DNA of 64,000 nucleotides, from NCBI RefSeq assembly GCF_000321225.1, contig NW_004450665.1, forward strand, positions 598,582-662,581, in the 5' to 3' direction. How positions within the stretch are numbered: position 1 is the stretch's first letter; each line of letters opens with the position of its first letter. Positions 12,001-23,252 of this stretch are shown piece after piece. The position numbers and the translations under genes were made by a program. Source of the stretch: Odobenus rosmarus divergens. Taxonomy: Eukaryota > Chordata > Mammalia > Carnivora > Odobenidae. The notes under the pieces were generated by a model that was not told where the DNA came from, made no database searches, and was given only the letters and a program-made list of their open reading frames with translations.

Positions 12001-12780
12001 TGGAAAGGAGAAACCGTGGGTAGGAGATCCCGTTCTATGCAATCATTACAAAAACTTAGATATGGCTCCCAAACATTTTTTTTGTTTCCTTTAACAATCT
12101 ATTCTAAATCAGATATTCAATTAAATTTCCTAAAACTTCATCTATTTGTGGGTCTTATGACCTTTTATAATCAGAACAGAAGCTATTCACAAAAATAGCT
12201 TAAAAAGGCTAGGGGAATTACCAAAATTATTCTTTCCTGCTATGACATTAGCGTGCAATGATTTTTTTCTTGTAAATAATGCAACCATTTCAAAGAGGCT
12301 GCACCCCCCAGATAATAATGAATAAAAAATTCAGTTGAAAGAAAGTAAGCTTATGGCTGCTATAATTTTCCGGAACCATTATGTGTCCTGCTGCAGCTGG
12401 TTTTGTTGGTGCTCCTAAGCACATCCTCCTGGGCCCATCCTTTTAGTGTTTATGAGCATCAAATAAAGATTGAAGGAAGGGGTGGAGAGTGAAAGTAAAT
12501 AAAAATAAACAGAAGATGCTGACAAAAATTCATACCGTGTGAATGTCACATGAGACTTAGACCAATGGGAGTTTTCATGTTGGTTATATATGTTTATAAA
12601 TTTGGATATATAAGCGAAGGAGAGACATGGAGTAAGAGAAGAAAATCTGTATGAATGAGAGAGTTAAACCAAATAGTAATCCTTTACACTTTGTCTGATG
12701 GTTTGTAGTTATGTTAGGATAAAGTAGCTTCTTTTCTTCAAGTGTTCTTTGATAGCAATCCCCAAATGTAGAAAGACAGG
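9080..12780. other. Unique DNA, no gene recognised
   Basis: About 3.7 kb without a recognisable gene. A GC-richer patch lies at about 10620-10800 with a C tract (gccccccc). A phrase 'ggggttctcaaaccttatt' near 9128 hints at an old hAT transposon end, but the rest does not follow. Otherwise AT-rich DNA with short, family-less open frames. Confidence 0.5.
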
Positions 12781-12784
12781 TGCT

Positions 12785-12870
12785 CTTATATAACTGTTAA
12801 ATGATTGAATCAGGACTCCTAGCCCTGCTTTCTGACCCCAAGGCCTGTATTTAAATTTTTACAGCATTCT
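12785..12870 (-). repeat. Possible MIR fragment
   Basis: The wording 'gaatcaggactcctagccctgctttctgacccc' resembles the antisense MIR head. It is short and diverged; chance similarity is possible. Confidence 0.3.
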
Positions 12871-14490
12871 TTGAAAATTCCACACTCAGGGAAGTTGATG
12901 TATTTAATTGAAAGTAATCTAGGAACGTTTTGACAGAGTAGCGAATGTTTTAGCAGAGTGATAGGTTTTGAAATATCTGTAAGACTGCCTTAAAACTTTT
13001 AATCTCTTTGCAAGTCATCAGAAGTTCACCAAAATTCTGCCCTTTTCAACTGCTTTCCTTACATGGGAATTTTAAAAAGTGAACAGAAAAACATCACATT
13101 TGACTTGTGAGAAATTGTAGGGGTCCTTGAAAACATAATTTATTCCCCTTTAACAGGTACAGATCTCACCCTAATGCAGTGTGAGACTACACAGGGTGAT
13201 TTTAGTGTGGTGTTTTTCCTACTTCCTTATGCCACAAAATCATTTTTCCACATACCTTGCGTAGCTCCTACCAATGGTTTTCAAGGGGTCTTTTGACATG
13301 TGCAATTATTTATCATCAAATATTTGTAAATGAAAGTGCTCGGGATGAGACAGAATATAGACAGCTAATCTTCAAGCTGCTCTGAATGACAGGCACAGAG
13401 ACAACATGGACATTGCCAGAGGAACAGAACGTCAGTCTGCAAAATTGCCTGTCCTAGCTTGATATAGGTCCTCACTGCTCAGAAATGAAGATGAAAATCA
13501 TTTGTGAGGCATCCTAATAGAATTGGCAGTAGCTGCTTCACTGTATAGAATTAATTAATTAATATATGCACACACCCTTTTTTAAAAAAACAGAAATGAT
13601 TTAAAGATTAACACGTTTAGGAAAAAAGTTTCAAGACTTGTATAAGAGTATTTCTGAAGTCCATGTTTAAACCTATGCAGATTTGCATCTAGCCACTGAA
13701 AATCCAAATACAGTGTACTTTGGAAATAAAGTTGCCTATCTGCTGGTCCTTAAGAGTAATCACTGGCTTTAGTTTGAATTATTGGATGGTATCCAGGAAA
13801 AATGGAATAAGATGCATGAAAATACTTTCATTGCTGCTGTCAGCGAGTGAATGATTCGGGTTGAGTGTGCGTCGGATGTCTAGGACAGCGCCTGTCCAAG
13901 CTCCTTGCAGATGCCCGTTTGATGCGTTGCACTAACAGGGTTCCTAAGTCTAACGGAGTAAGTGTACAAAGTGGGGTCTGCTAGATAGTAAGGCTTTGGG
14001 GCATGTCTCTCCAGGTGTATGTTTTTGTTTTTTTGGTTTTTGAATGTGAAAGTCTCAGTCTAGGAGAAGGAATACCATCTCATGAGTATATATCATTTTC
14101 CTACTGTAAAAGGAGGTAATATTTTCTCCAGCTTTAAAATGAAGGAACGGAGGCCCACGGTAATCCTGTGCTCATACAATAGATAGCACTTTTTGGGCAA
14201 ACGGTCCCTATAGATCCCCACATGGTTACACAATGTTCAGTACAACAAGACCCCTGAGCTTCAGTGACTAAGTTGCTTAGTCTTTTTTCTAAGTTGCTAA
14301 CGAAAGTGAAAATAATGGGAAAAAATGCATATTTTTATATTACTGTATGACAGTGCTGATATTTTCTTTCCATTTTTCAAATGTTAGGGGAGCTCCTTAC
14401 ATTGTCTCCATAAATGCTGAAATTTAGTTTACCTAATGAAATCTAGTTATTACTGATAGACTGTTGCTATCAAAAGAAACCTGGACACTT
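12870..14490. other. Unique AT-rich DNA, no gene recognised
   Basis: No gene, SINEC or L1 is recognised. Base composition is even, with small homeobox-like AT motifs (attaattaattaatat near 13552). 'ttaaaatgaaggaacggaggccc' near 14133 may be an old MIR scrap. Confidence 0.5.
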
Positions 14491-14640
14491 AGGGGCAAAT
14501 TTGGACTCCAGTCTCAGATCTGTCACTTTTGCTTGTGGTGAAAGCAAGCAAGTCACCAGCCTCTCTGGGGCTTGGCTTGTTCATCCTTAAGAGGAAGAGA
14601 TTGGGCTACTAGCTCCTCCAGAGGCAGTGAACGTGGCCGA
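14490..14640 (+). repeat. MIR SINE fragment
   Basis: The sense order of MIR is visible: 'tggactccagtctcagatctgtcac', 'gcaagtcaccagcctctctgg' and 'ggcttgttcatccttaagag', then a purine stretch. Moderate divergence, 3' end missing. Confidence 0.55.
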
Positions 14641-15199
14641 GCTACAGGTAGTCTTGGTGGGGTTTGCGTGAGCCCCAGGCAGGGTGAATATTTGGAGAAA
14701 ATGAAGTTACTTGCCAGTGCACTACCCAATGATGGCAGTGCCCTGAAGAAAGGGTGAAGGGGCCCTGTAGTGTCTCCAGTCCCATCCTTCATGAATGGCT
14801 TAGAAGAAAAGGAACTCCCAGAATAATGGGCCCATCTGCATATGCCTCAGAATCAGACCAGATTTGAGATTAAATCACAAGGAAATGAGGATCCTTAGAA
14901 TCTTCGGAATCCATGCAGACTTATATGCACCTGACAGACTCTCCATCAAGTTTGGATAACTATGAATTACAATCCCTAACTGGGCCCAGAGGGTTGATTC
15001 TGTATCAGCGTATGTCCAACGCCTCAGTGGAAGACAATGGACATCTGTCTCCTCATGACAGTGAATTTGAAATGAAAATATAAAAGAAAATTTTGAAAAT
15101 AAATAAAAAGAGTTTGGATTCAGTGAGGTCTGATATGTTTTCTAGGTTCAAATATTTTTGCAAGAGCAAGAAGATAAAAGGCAAAACAAGAGTCTCTGT

Positions 15200-15290
15200 T
15201 GATCACTTCACAATGTGTACAAATATCCAATCATTATGTTATATGCCTGAAACTAAATAAATACATTAAAAAATAATTTTAAAATAAACT
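15200..15290 (+). mobile_element. Probable L1 3' UTR fragment
   Basis: 'gatcacttcacaatgtgtac', 'ccaatcattatgttatatgcc' and 'tgaaactaaataaata' followed by A-rich DNA match the terminal wording of many old L1 3' UTRs. Only about ninety bases can be supported. Confidence 0.4.
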
Positions 15291-15464
15291 AAATTTAAGA
15301 GTCTCTAACCCAAAATTAGGCAGCCAAAGCATTGTATGTATACTTTGCCTATTTCCATCACTTCCTCTTTGAATCCTAACCACTGCCCCACCCAACCACT
15401 TTAATCTCTCCTCTGCCAGGTGCCTACTTATCCCCTTGTAGTGGCTGTGTATGTGGTAGCTTTC

Positions 15465-15832
15465 TCTGGTTTTCATTTGAACAATCCTTAGGATATAATC
15501 AAGAAAATAATACATAAAGTTGGAAATTAATGCTGAAGTCTAAGTTATGTCTGTATTTTATTTTTTTTGGCAAGTTGGGATTGTGGGACTTTGTAATTCG
15601 AAGCAACATCTTCTTTATCTCTAAATATTCAAGGTATGTTCACTGCCAGCTACATTAACAGCCACCCCAATATTTGCCAAATAAATACATGAAGCAAGCA
15701 TTTGTCAAAAGAAAGAACTTAGTTTCTATCTAAACTGTCCTTAGGGTATAATCAAGAAAAGAGTGTATAATGTTATAAATTAATACTGACTTCTAAATTA
15801 TGTCAAATTGGAACTTGTGGGACCATGTAATT
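15465..15832 (+). repeat. Old local duplication, two units about 253 bp apart
   Basis: Unit 1 (about 15465-15598) and unit 2 (about 15724-15832) share order and wording: 'tccttaggatataatcaag' versus 'tccttagggtataatcaag', then 'gttggaaattaatgct' versus 'gttataaattaatact', and 'gtgggactttgtaatt' versus 'gtgggaccatgtaatt'. Unit 1 carries an extra T-rich insertion. The copies differ at many positions, so the duplication is not recent. Two insertions of one unrecognised repeat family are the alternative. Confidence 0.6.
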
Positions 15833-15984
15833 AGTAGTGAGTTCATGAAACTGTATTTTAACTCCTTTTCAGATTTTTCATAGAGTTTAGTTGCTGCTAT
15901 TTTTTTTGTTTGGGTTTGATTTGTTTGCTGTTTATAAATGTTGCAGGCATATTTTAAGATTTTCATTTAAGAATAATTTTTTCA

Positions 15985-16183
15985 GGGGCACCTGGGTGGT
16001 TCAGTCATTAAGCGTCTGCCTTAGGCTCAGGTCATGATCCCAGGGTCCTGGGATCGAGCCCCACATCGGGCTCTCTGCTCTGTGGGAAGCCTTCTTCTAC
16101 CCCCTCCCACTCCCCCTGCTTGTGTTCCCTCTCTCGCTGTGTCTCTCTCTGTCAAATAAATAAATAAAATCTTTAAAAAATAA
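15985..16183 (+). mobile_element. SINEC element with 16-bp target-site duplication
   Basis: Full-length copy from 'ggggcacctgggtggttcag' to an AAAT-rich tail. It sits between perfect 16-base direct repeats aagaataattttttca at 15969-15984 and 16184-16199, a textbook L1-driven insertion. The intact duplication indicates a fairly young insertion. Confidence 0.97.
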
Positions 16184-16289
16184 AAGAATAATTTTTTCAT
16201 AGAAATTTAAAAGATTTACCATGACCTGAGCCTCTGAGCAGTGTGGTTCTCTCCAAATGAAAGAGTAAGGTCAAAATCCTTTTTAGTAC

Positions 16290-16724
16290 TTATATTCATT
16301 TCCCAGGTGCCTTACCCAACAGCGATTTATTGTCGAGGTTCTAGAAGCTAGAAGTCTGAAGTCAAGTTGTTGGCAGGGTTGGTTCCTTCTGCGGCTATGA
16401 GAGAGACTCTGTTGCAGGCCTCTTGCTGCCTTCCCGGTGGTGTCCTGGCAACCTTTCCCACTTATAGACCCATCACCCTGATGTCTGCCTTCACATTCAT
16501 ACGGTCTTCTAGAAACCCTATGTGAATATCTGTCTCTGTCCAAATTTCCCCTTTCTATAAGGACACCACTGAGATTAGATTAGAGCCCACCCTAATGACG
16601 TCATCTTAACTAATTAAGTCTTCAATGAACCTGTTTCCAAATAAAGTCAAATTCTAAGGTATTGGGGGTTAGGAGTTTAACATGTGAATTTGCAGGCGAG
16701 CGGGGTACAGTTTAACCCATAACA
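16290..16724 (-). mobile_element. Solitary MaLR LTR, MLT1-like, reverse orientation
   Basis: On the minus strand it starts 'tgttatgggttaaactgtac' and runs through 'gtcattagggtgggct'-type wording to the 'gacttctagcttctagaacc' region. Landmarks match those of MaLR LTRs, including 'ataaggacaccactgagatt' on the plus strand, the antisense form of 'tgtccttataag'. The 3' end is shortened by a small deletion near 16300-16320. No internal retroviral sequence is attached. Confidence 0.75.
16596..16603. promoter_or_regulatory. Consensus CRE (TGACGTCA) inside the MaLR LTR
   Basis: A perfect 8-base cAMP-response element palindrome lies within the antisense LTR. My recalled LTR wording has 'aatgacctcat' here, so the site would arise by a single C-to-G change. 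CREB and ATF proteins bind this sequence; use in vivo is untested. Confidence 0.4.
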
Positions 16725-16989
16725 CAGATCATTTACCACAACAAAACTAAGTAAAAACAAAAAGTTAAGGCACAAAGGAAAAACTATCCATATTGTTCTA
16801 TGAGCCGAAAACAATGATTTAAGGTTATCACTTCTGGGTATATTATATGGAGAAGATGACCTTTGACTTTGCATCTGAAGCAGATGATTTGGTATCACTA
16901 CTGTGTGTATGCGCTCATGTATCTCTTCCTCAAGGAACTCGAATTTGTCCCTTGTGTTTTGCATGACCACATATGTCATTCATATATTG

Positions 16990-18430
16990 ACCCACTGACG
17001 CACAGATATTTATTGAAAACCTGCAGTGCTCGGCCCTGTTCTGAGCACTGCAGATCCTATCAGGAGTTGGAAGAGACTCCGGCCTGTCCTGTGGAGCTTC
17101 TAGTCTAGGAGAGAGAGAGAGAAATTCATCAAATAATCTTGTTAGTAAGTGTAAACCCCTACTTGGATAATGATCTAAAATGTACGAGGGGCTAGGGCTA
17201 TGAGCAGGTATAAAAGGTGAATCTAAGCTCATGGGTGTGCTAAGGGAGGAGGAGTCAATGAAATCCACCCCAAAGAGATGATGTTTGAGTTGGGATCCAA
17301 AGCTGAGATCACAGTGAAGCGAGAAGGGGACATTTCATGCAAAAGGGAACAAGAGTTCCAGAGGCCCTGAGGCATAAGAGAATGTGTATGTTCAGAAAAC
17401 AAACAGAAAAACCAAACTTGACTATGGCTGGAGTGCCAAGAGCTAGTGCGAGCAGAGTGGGAAATATAACAAGAGAGGTTAAAGAGTCTTTATTTTAAGA
17501 GAATGGGAAACCACTTGGAGGGTTTCCAGCAGACATGGGGCATGATCAGATTTGTATTTTTTAAAAAAACTATGCCGACTGCCGTGTTGAGAAGGGAGGA
17601 GAGCCAGGCTCGAGTGGCTGGCAGACTGTTGCAGAAGTCCAGCTGAGAGGGGGCTGTGGCTTGTGCTATAGTGGTCATGGTGGTTCTTGGTAGATGCCTT
17701 CAGGAGCTGTTTGGGAGGTGAAACGGGCAGGATGTTGTGACTGAGCGAGCATGGGGATTGAGGATAAGAGAATCACCCAGGATGAATCTTAATTCCTAGT
17801 CCAAGAGTAGGAATGCTGACAGAAGATCAGTTTTGTGAGGGAAAGCCATGATTTTGTACTTGAAAATGCTGAGTTGGATGTGGCTTTGAGATACCGCAGC
17901 GCAGATAGCATGTAGGCAATTGTAGCCTTCCATCTGGCACGCAGAGGCAGGTCTTGGCCAGATGTACACAGTCGGGTCCTCCGTGTGTCGTTGACAGAGT
18001 TCTGGGTTTGGGTGAGTTGTCACCTAGGGAGAGGACATAGCATGAAAAGAGTCCCTAAAAATCATCTTTGAAACACTCCAGCATTTAGTTCCCAGGCAAA
18101 AGGGGATATTTCAACAAGGCAGAGCAGTAAAACCAAACTCAGGAGCCTTGGAACGAGTAAAGCCATGAGAAAATGGTGGTTCAGGACGAAGGAGCCGAAT
18201 GTTGCCTAGAGGTCAATGTGAGGGGTCAGACGCTAAATGTCAGATGAGAATGAGAACTGAAAGGACCCAGCGAACTCATTGATGTGGAGTTACCTAGTAC
18301 CCTAAATATTGCTACTTAGATGGGATAATAGGTGAGAAAGCCAGAAGAAAGTCGGTTAGAGAGGGACGGAGGAGCAGAAAATGGGTAAAGCAGGTATAGG
18401 GTAAACAGAGAAGACAGAAACTCAGAGGTC
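16990..18430 (-). mobile_element. L2 LINE, reverse orientation, about 1.4 kb
   Basis: The plus strand follows antisense L2 from its 3' end: 'cagatatttattgaaaacctgcagtgctc', 'cagaggccctgaggca', 'gaatgggaaaccacttggagggttt', 'ggggcatgatcagatttg', 'atgccgactgccgtgttgagaa' and 'catgattttgtacttgaaa'. Right of about 18100 the match weakens. This is one of the longer L2 relics here. Confidence 0.8.
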
Positions 18431-20200
18431 ATGGTAGGAGTGGGAGATGCTTGAATTCCAGATTTGGGGAAGATGGAGAACATGCAATGACAATGGGAGG
18501 CGGTAAGGATTCAAGTGGACAGAAAAGATTATTAAAAACGAGGAGGGAAATCAGCGGAAACCATCTTGTTAGGTGAGTGGTCTGCATACTCTAGGATGGA
18601 CAGGTCCAAGGGAACCCAGAGAGCGGGGTGGGAGAGGCCAGGAGGGCAGCAAGGAGAAGGCAGAGAGTGGAACAGGCCGCATGGCACGAGCATGACAAGA
18701 GTCAGAGTAAGGACATGGCCACGGAGGGTCAGGTCCCAGTGCCACCAACAAACCAGGGTCACGTGGGTGGGAGAGAGGCAGCTGCCTCTGGAGAAGGCTG
18801 AGGGGAGGCAGCAGTGGGGGCTTTCACTTAACATGTGAAGTGATGAAAACGGGACCGCAAAGCCTGTGGGCCTCCGCTCCGCGGCTTCGAGTGGCTGGAG
18901 AACGTGTCTCATTCAGCTGGAGGACAATGGTGGCAAGTTAGGTGGCAGCTATCTGTGGCAGGGCTGATTCAGGTCAGCCAGGTGCAGCCCACAGAAATGT
19001 CCAGGTGAGCAATGGAAATTTCAGACACCGTCGTAGGTGTGATTTTGTACATACAGCTTTCGTGGAGAAAAAGGGAGAGTGGGATGACTGTCAAATCTAA
19101 ATATTAATTCTGCACAAAAAAATTCCAAAATAGTTACTTTACACCAAATGGTTAAAATAACTTATTAATGGCTTGAATTATTATTTTTAGCTGTTTTTAT
19201 ATTATGTAGCTATAGCCGAGAGCTGTACTTTAACAAAAAGCTACAATGTTTACCTATTTGAAGTAGTTATCAGAAATGGGGTTATAAGATGGTAATTTTT
19301 GAAGGTGCTCAAAAAATAGACCTCACACACACACAACACTGCAGAGATAGCTAGTTACTAACATCCCTTTAGTAAGACTTTTTTTTTTCATTTTATAAGT
19401 AATTAGCCAACCACATTAGGTAATAATGAGAGCTAGTAATCACTTTTTTTATTAGAGAGATTAGACTGGACTCACTTTAAAACCCCATTTAATGCATACA
19501 TTGTAATAAATATGCAAAAGGCATAAGTTGCTTAAGCAAAAGGTATAAGTTTTGGTACTCCTCCAATCAAAAATAATGACTCGAGATGTGCTGAAAGATA
19601 GAGTTACTTTTCTCAACTTGGGGGAGAACATTCTGTTTGTAAACCCTGAAGGGTTGAGTTGACATTGTAAGCCAGACTGAATTTTGTGTGCTCTGAGAGA
19701 GTGTCTGAACAGAATGTGTTTCATTTTTATAATACTTTGCCACCAGGAGCATCAACAGAAAGTACTGTCCCTCCGGTCACACGTGCAGTGTCCTGGGTCA
19801 CTTAAACTGTTTGTTGCATATTTACGAAACCCACAACTAAGTGCAGAGTTTCAAACACCTACCTGAGTGGATTCCTTTCAACTGCGCAATTTGATGAATC
19901 ATGAACCGCCCTAGTTAATTTCTGCGTTCTTCTGAAGATCTTGAGAAAAGAGGCAACCTTTCATGGGAAATAAAACATCTGACTTCACCTTCTACGAAAC
20001 TCAATAATTATAATATGGCCCTGTTAGGCCATGGGAAGATTATGGGTTGGCACTTACTACTTACTTTCCAGATTAGCTAACAAATGCATCGTGAATTTGA
20101 GAGACTTGATTAAGAGACCATGCTTCTTTGATGCTTATGCTCTGCTGCTAAAAGAGTCACGGGATGTGAAGATCTTCACTGAATTGCATTGTAGATGATC
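18430..20200. other. Unique DNA with a GC-richer patch, no gene recognised
   Basis: The patch at 18550-18910 is GC-richer and open in several frames on both strands, but none of the translations resembles a known protein, and the multi-frame openness reflects composition. A short (CA)n run is near 19325. The rest is AT-rich. Confidence 0.45.
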
Positions 20201-20209
20201 TCTTCATTT

Positions 20210-21196
20210 CCAGGGCTTTAAATACCATCTATATGCTAATGCCTTCCACATTTTCAATCGCTCACACCATCCTCTTCCTGAGCTCGAAACTTACATACCC
20301 AACTTGCTATTAACATCTCCCTTCAGATGATTCACACTCATCTCAGACTTGGCAGGACCTGACTTGCCCCCCTCCCACCTTGACTATTGCAGTGAAAGGA
20401 ATCACCATCACCCAGACTCTGATGCAAAAGAACTCAGAAGCCTCTTCCCTTCCTCCTTCCCGCACGTATCATCCAGTCTCATGAATCATCCAGCAGGATG
20501 TATTTTAAAGTGAAAACTGAGATCCTGTCACTGCCATCCTTATGACCTATCCTAAATCTAACTTCCCACCAGATCCAGACCACCAGCAGCTCTCCCTTCC
20601 GCTAGCACGGCTGTCCTCGGCGGGTCCTTCTCAGTCTACACTGGCCTTTCCACTGACAACACGGTAGGGTGTTTCATATCATGAAATACACATCCGATCA
20701 CTCCCCTGTGCTAATTCTCTGGCAGCTTCCCATCACCTTAGAATGAAACTTTGACTCCTCCCAGGGTCTGCAGGCCCCCGTGCAGGCCAAGCCTTGCCTC
20801 TCTCTATGCCTGTGGCTCACCCTGTGTTGCCCACTTGGTTAGCCGCACAGGTGACTCTGCTTACAGCATCGAAGCCCTTACCTCTGCCTGGGGTTCCCTT
20901 CCCCCAAATCCTCAGTTACCATGTGTTGTCATCATTCCATTTCCTGCTTGAATGCCACCTGCTCAGAGAAACCTCCCTCAACCACTCTATGTAAAATAGC
21001 TCATGATCCAGCCCTGGCACTCCGCGCCACCCTGCTCTCTTTCCTTCATCACGCTTGTCACTGTATGAGATCTTGTGATTCCTTTGTTTTCTGTCTTCCC
21101 GCTACGACATGGGCAGGAGGAGCTTGATTTTGCTGGTGAACGGATCCTTAGTACCTGCCTATAAGAGTAGAACTCAATAAATATTAGCTGAATAAA
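20210..21196 (+). mobile_element. L2 LINE 3' portion, nearly 1 kb
   Basis: Sense L2 wording begins near 'ggctttaaataccatctatatgc' and 'acatacccaacttgc' and continues through 'gactattgcagtg' and 'gaatgccacctgctcagag'. It ends 'gtagaactcaataaatatta gctgaataaa', the characteristic L2 3' terminus. Confidence 0.85.
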
Positions 21197-21199
21197 GGA

Positions 21200-22975
21200 A
21201 AATCATATAATTCTTCCACTGTAATTTTATTTTTAAGCCCTAAACATTACCAGTTGACTCATGTCCCTGATACAAGAAAATCTGATTTCTTGCATTACCT
21301 CCCACTTTCTCCAGTCCATGCTACCCTTCACACAATACTAGTCATGTTATTGTTTCCATGTGGTAATAAACAGCAGTATTTACATTCTGTTCTAGAACTT
21401 GAATCTCAGAGTTGTTTAGACAAAGTTTTGCATTTGCATGGATTCGATGTCCACCTCTGTTTCTTTTACCATGGCTTTTACCAACTCTTGGTTGATGGAA
21501 GTTTATCATTTCATCATTTTTAAAAGAAATGCTCATGAGAACGAAAGTCTCAGAGGTATTGTTTGTTGGGAAATATGTACCTACACCTGTATAGCACTTT
21601 TTCTAGGTATGACAATTACTGAGGCATACCTTCTTTCCAGAAGATTCAGCAGACATGATTCTGTTACCTCACACTATCTTCCTAGTGTGAAGGTACTACA
21701 ACTAAGAGAATTGAGGCCACCTTGATTTCCTTTCCTTAGTCTGGACACCCATAGAATTCTTTGATATCATTTTCCAGTGATTTCACTACAATGTGCTCTA
21801 TTTTTTTATCAGTTTCTACAAGTATTCCCTGGGAAGTTTATGCTTTCTGTAGATTTAATTCTCTCCTTAGATCATGAATCTTTAAAAATATCATCTGTGA
21901 TTTCCAGTTGTATTTGTTGTCTTTCATTATTACTATCCCTTTACTAAGATTAATCAACGTTGTTATCCTTTTGAATTTTATTTTATTCATTTTTCTAGTT
22001 AGTCCTAGATGCTTCCGATATTTTCAGTAGAGCCTGATTTTCTTTGTGCTGATTTTTATGTGACTTTCTTTTCTGTGATGATTTTATTTTGTCCTTCCAT
22101 TTCTTTCCCAAGATCCATCAACTCACTTTTCAGCTACTTCTATTGTTTTACCACCTCTTTCCAGAGGACTTCCAACCCTTTATCCTTTCTTCGGGTTCTT
22201 GTTATTTAGAAGACATATGGCCATACGTTTTATCTGCTTCATGGCACTTCTTATCTGATATATGTTCTCTCTTTCTCTTTCCCTCAACCCCCCACTCTCT
22301 CTCCTTCTGTGTGCTGCACTTAAAAGAAATAATTTCGTCATGCTTTCATAAATCTCATGTTCCCCCTTTTTCATGTTTACTCATCATTGCAGAGAGGAAC
22401 TCTTCCTGCTCCAGCTGTGTGCACAAAGAGAGTGCGGGGAAGGGTTAGGATGGTAACTCAGGACAACACAGTTTGCAATTTGTCCTGATGTCTTCCATGT
22501 CTTCTTGCATCTCAGCCCCCAGGCAGTGAATCAGCTCTGGGCTTGCTGTGCAAGACACGCAGTACAAGATCTTGTGAGTGATTGAGCTTTTACTTCTCTT
22601 CAGTTAGCAAAAAGAGGTAATTTCAGGAAGTGTGTGTCACACACAAGGTCTCCTCCACTTGGCCACGTGGACGATCTGGCTCCAGAAGATGTGTCATGAC
22701 TCTTATCTCCTCATTCAGCCTTCCATTCCCAGCCGCTCCTTGTTGCCACACTGGGGATAGGGAAGCTTGGTCCGCAGACCATGAAACTGGACCTTGTGGT
22801 TCCAAGCTGGATTTTTCTGTTTTCCGTCTGAGGATGCTACTTTGATTAGAAGTATTCTTTGCTCTACAGCCCTGTCCAGGTTCTACAGGGACTACTCTCC
22901 TCTCTCTGTGCCCCCACCTGCCTGCCCCTCATGCAGTCTTTTTCTTCATATGTTCTGGCATGTTCTTCAGATAGA
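21200..22975. other. T-rich unique DNA, possible very old LINE relic, no gene recognised
   Basis: 21750-22250 is pyrimidine-rich and reads like antisense LINE ORF1-type sequence, but I could not match it to L1 or HAL1 with confidence. 22480-22900 is GC-richer with short open frames on both strands, unrecognised. Confidence 0.35.
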
Positions 22976-23040
22976 ATTTTGAGATATTGAGATAGAATTC
23001 ACATACTATACAACTTGTTGTCTTAAATTATATCATTTGG

Positions 23041-23252
23041 GGCACCTGGGTGGCTCAGTCGTTAAGCGTCTGCCTTCGGCTCAGGTCATGATCCCAGGGT
23101 CCTGGGGTCGAGCCCCGCATCGGGCTCCCTGCTCAGCGGGAAGCCTGCTTCTCCCTCTCCAACTCCCCCTGCTTGTGTTCCCTCTCTCACTGTGTCTCTC
23201 TCTGTCAAATAAATAAATAAAATATTTAAAAACATAATAATAAAAAAATAAA
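23041..23252 (+). mobile_element. SINEC element nested in the old L1
   Basis: Full-length copy close to the young consensus: 'gcacctgggtggctcagtcg', 'ggtcctggggtcgagccccg', 'gggctccctgctcagcggg', with a long AAAT/AATA tail. Target-site duplication is imperfect (aaattatatcattt at 23025-23038 against the related taatttatttcattt at 23255-23269). It splits the old L1 3' UTR. Confidence 0.95.

Noticed and set aside
18532..18912. 126-codon minus-strand open frame with overlapping plus-strand frames
   Set aside because: All frames of a GC-richer patch are open, as expected from composition; no protein resemblance.
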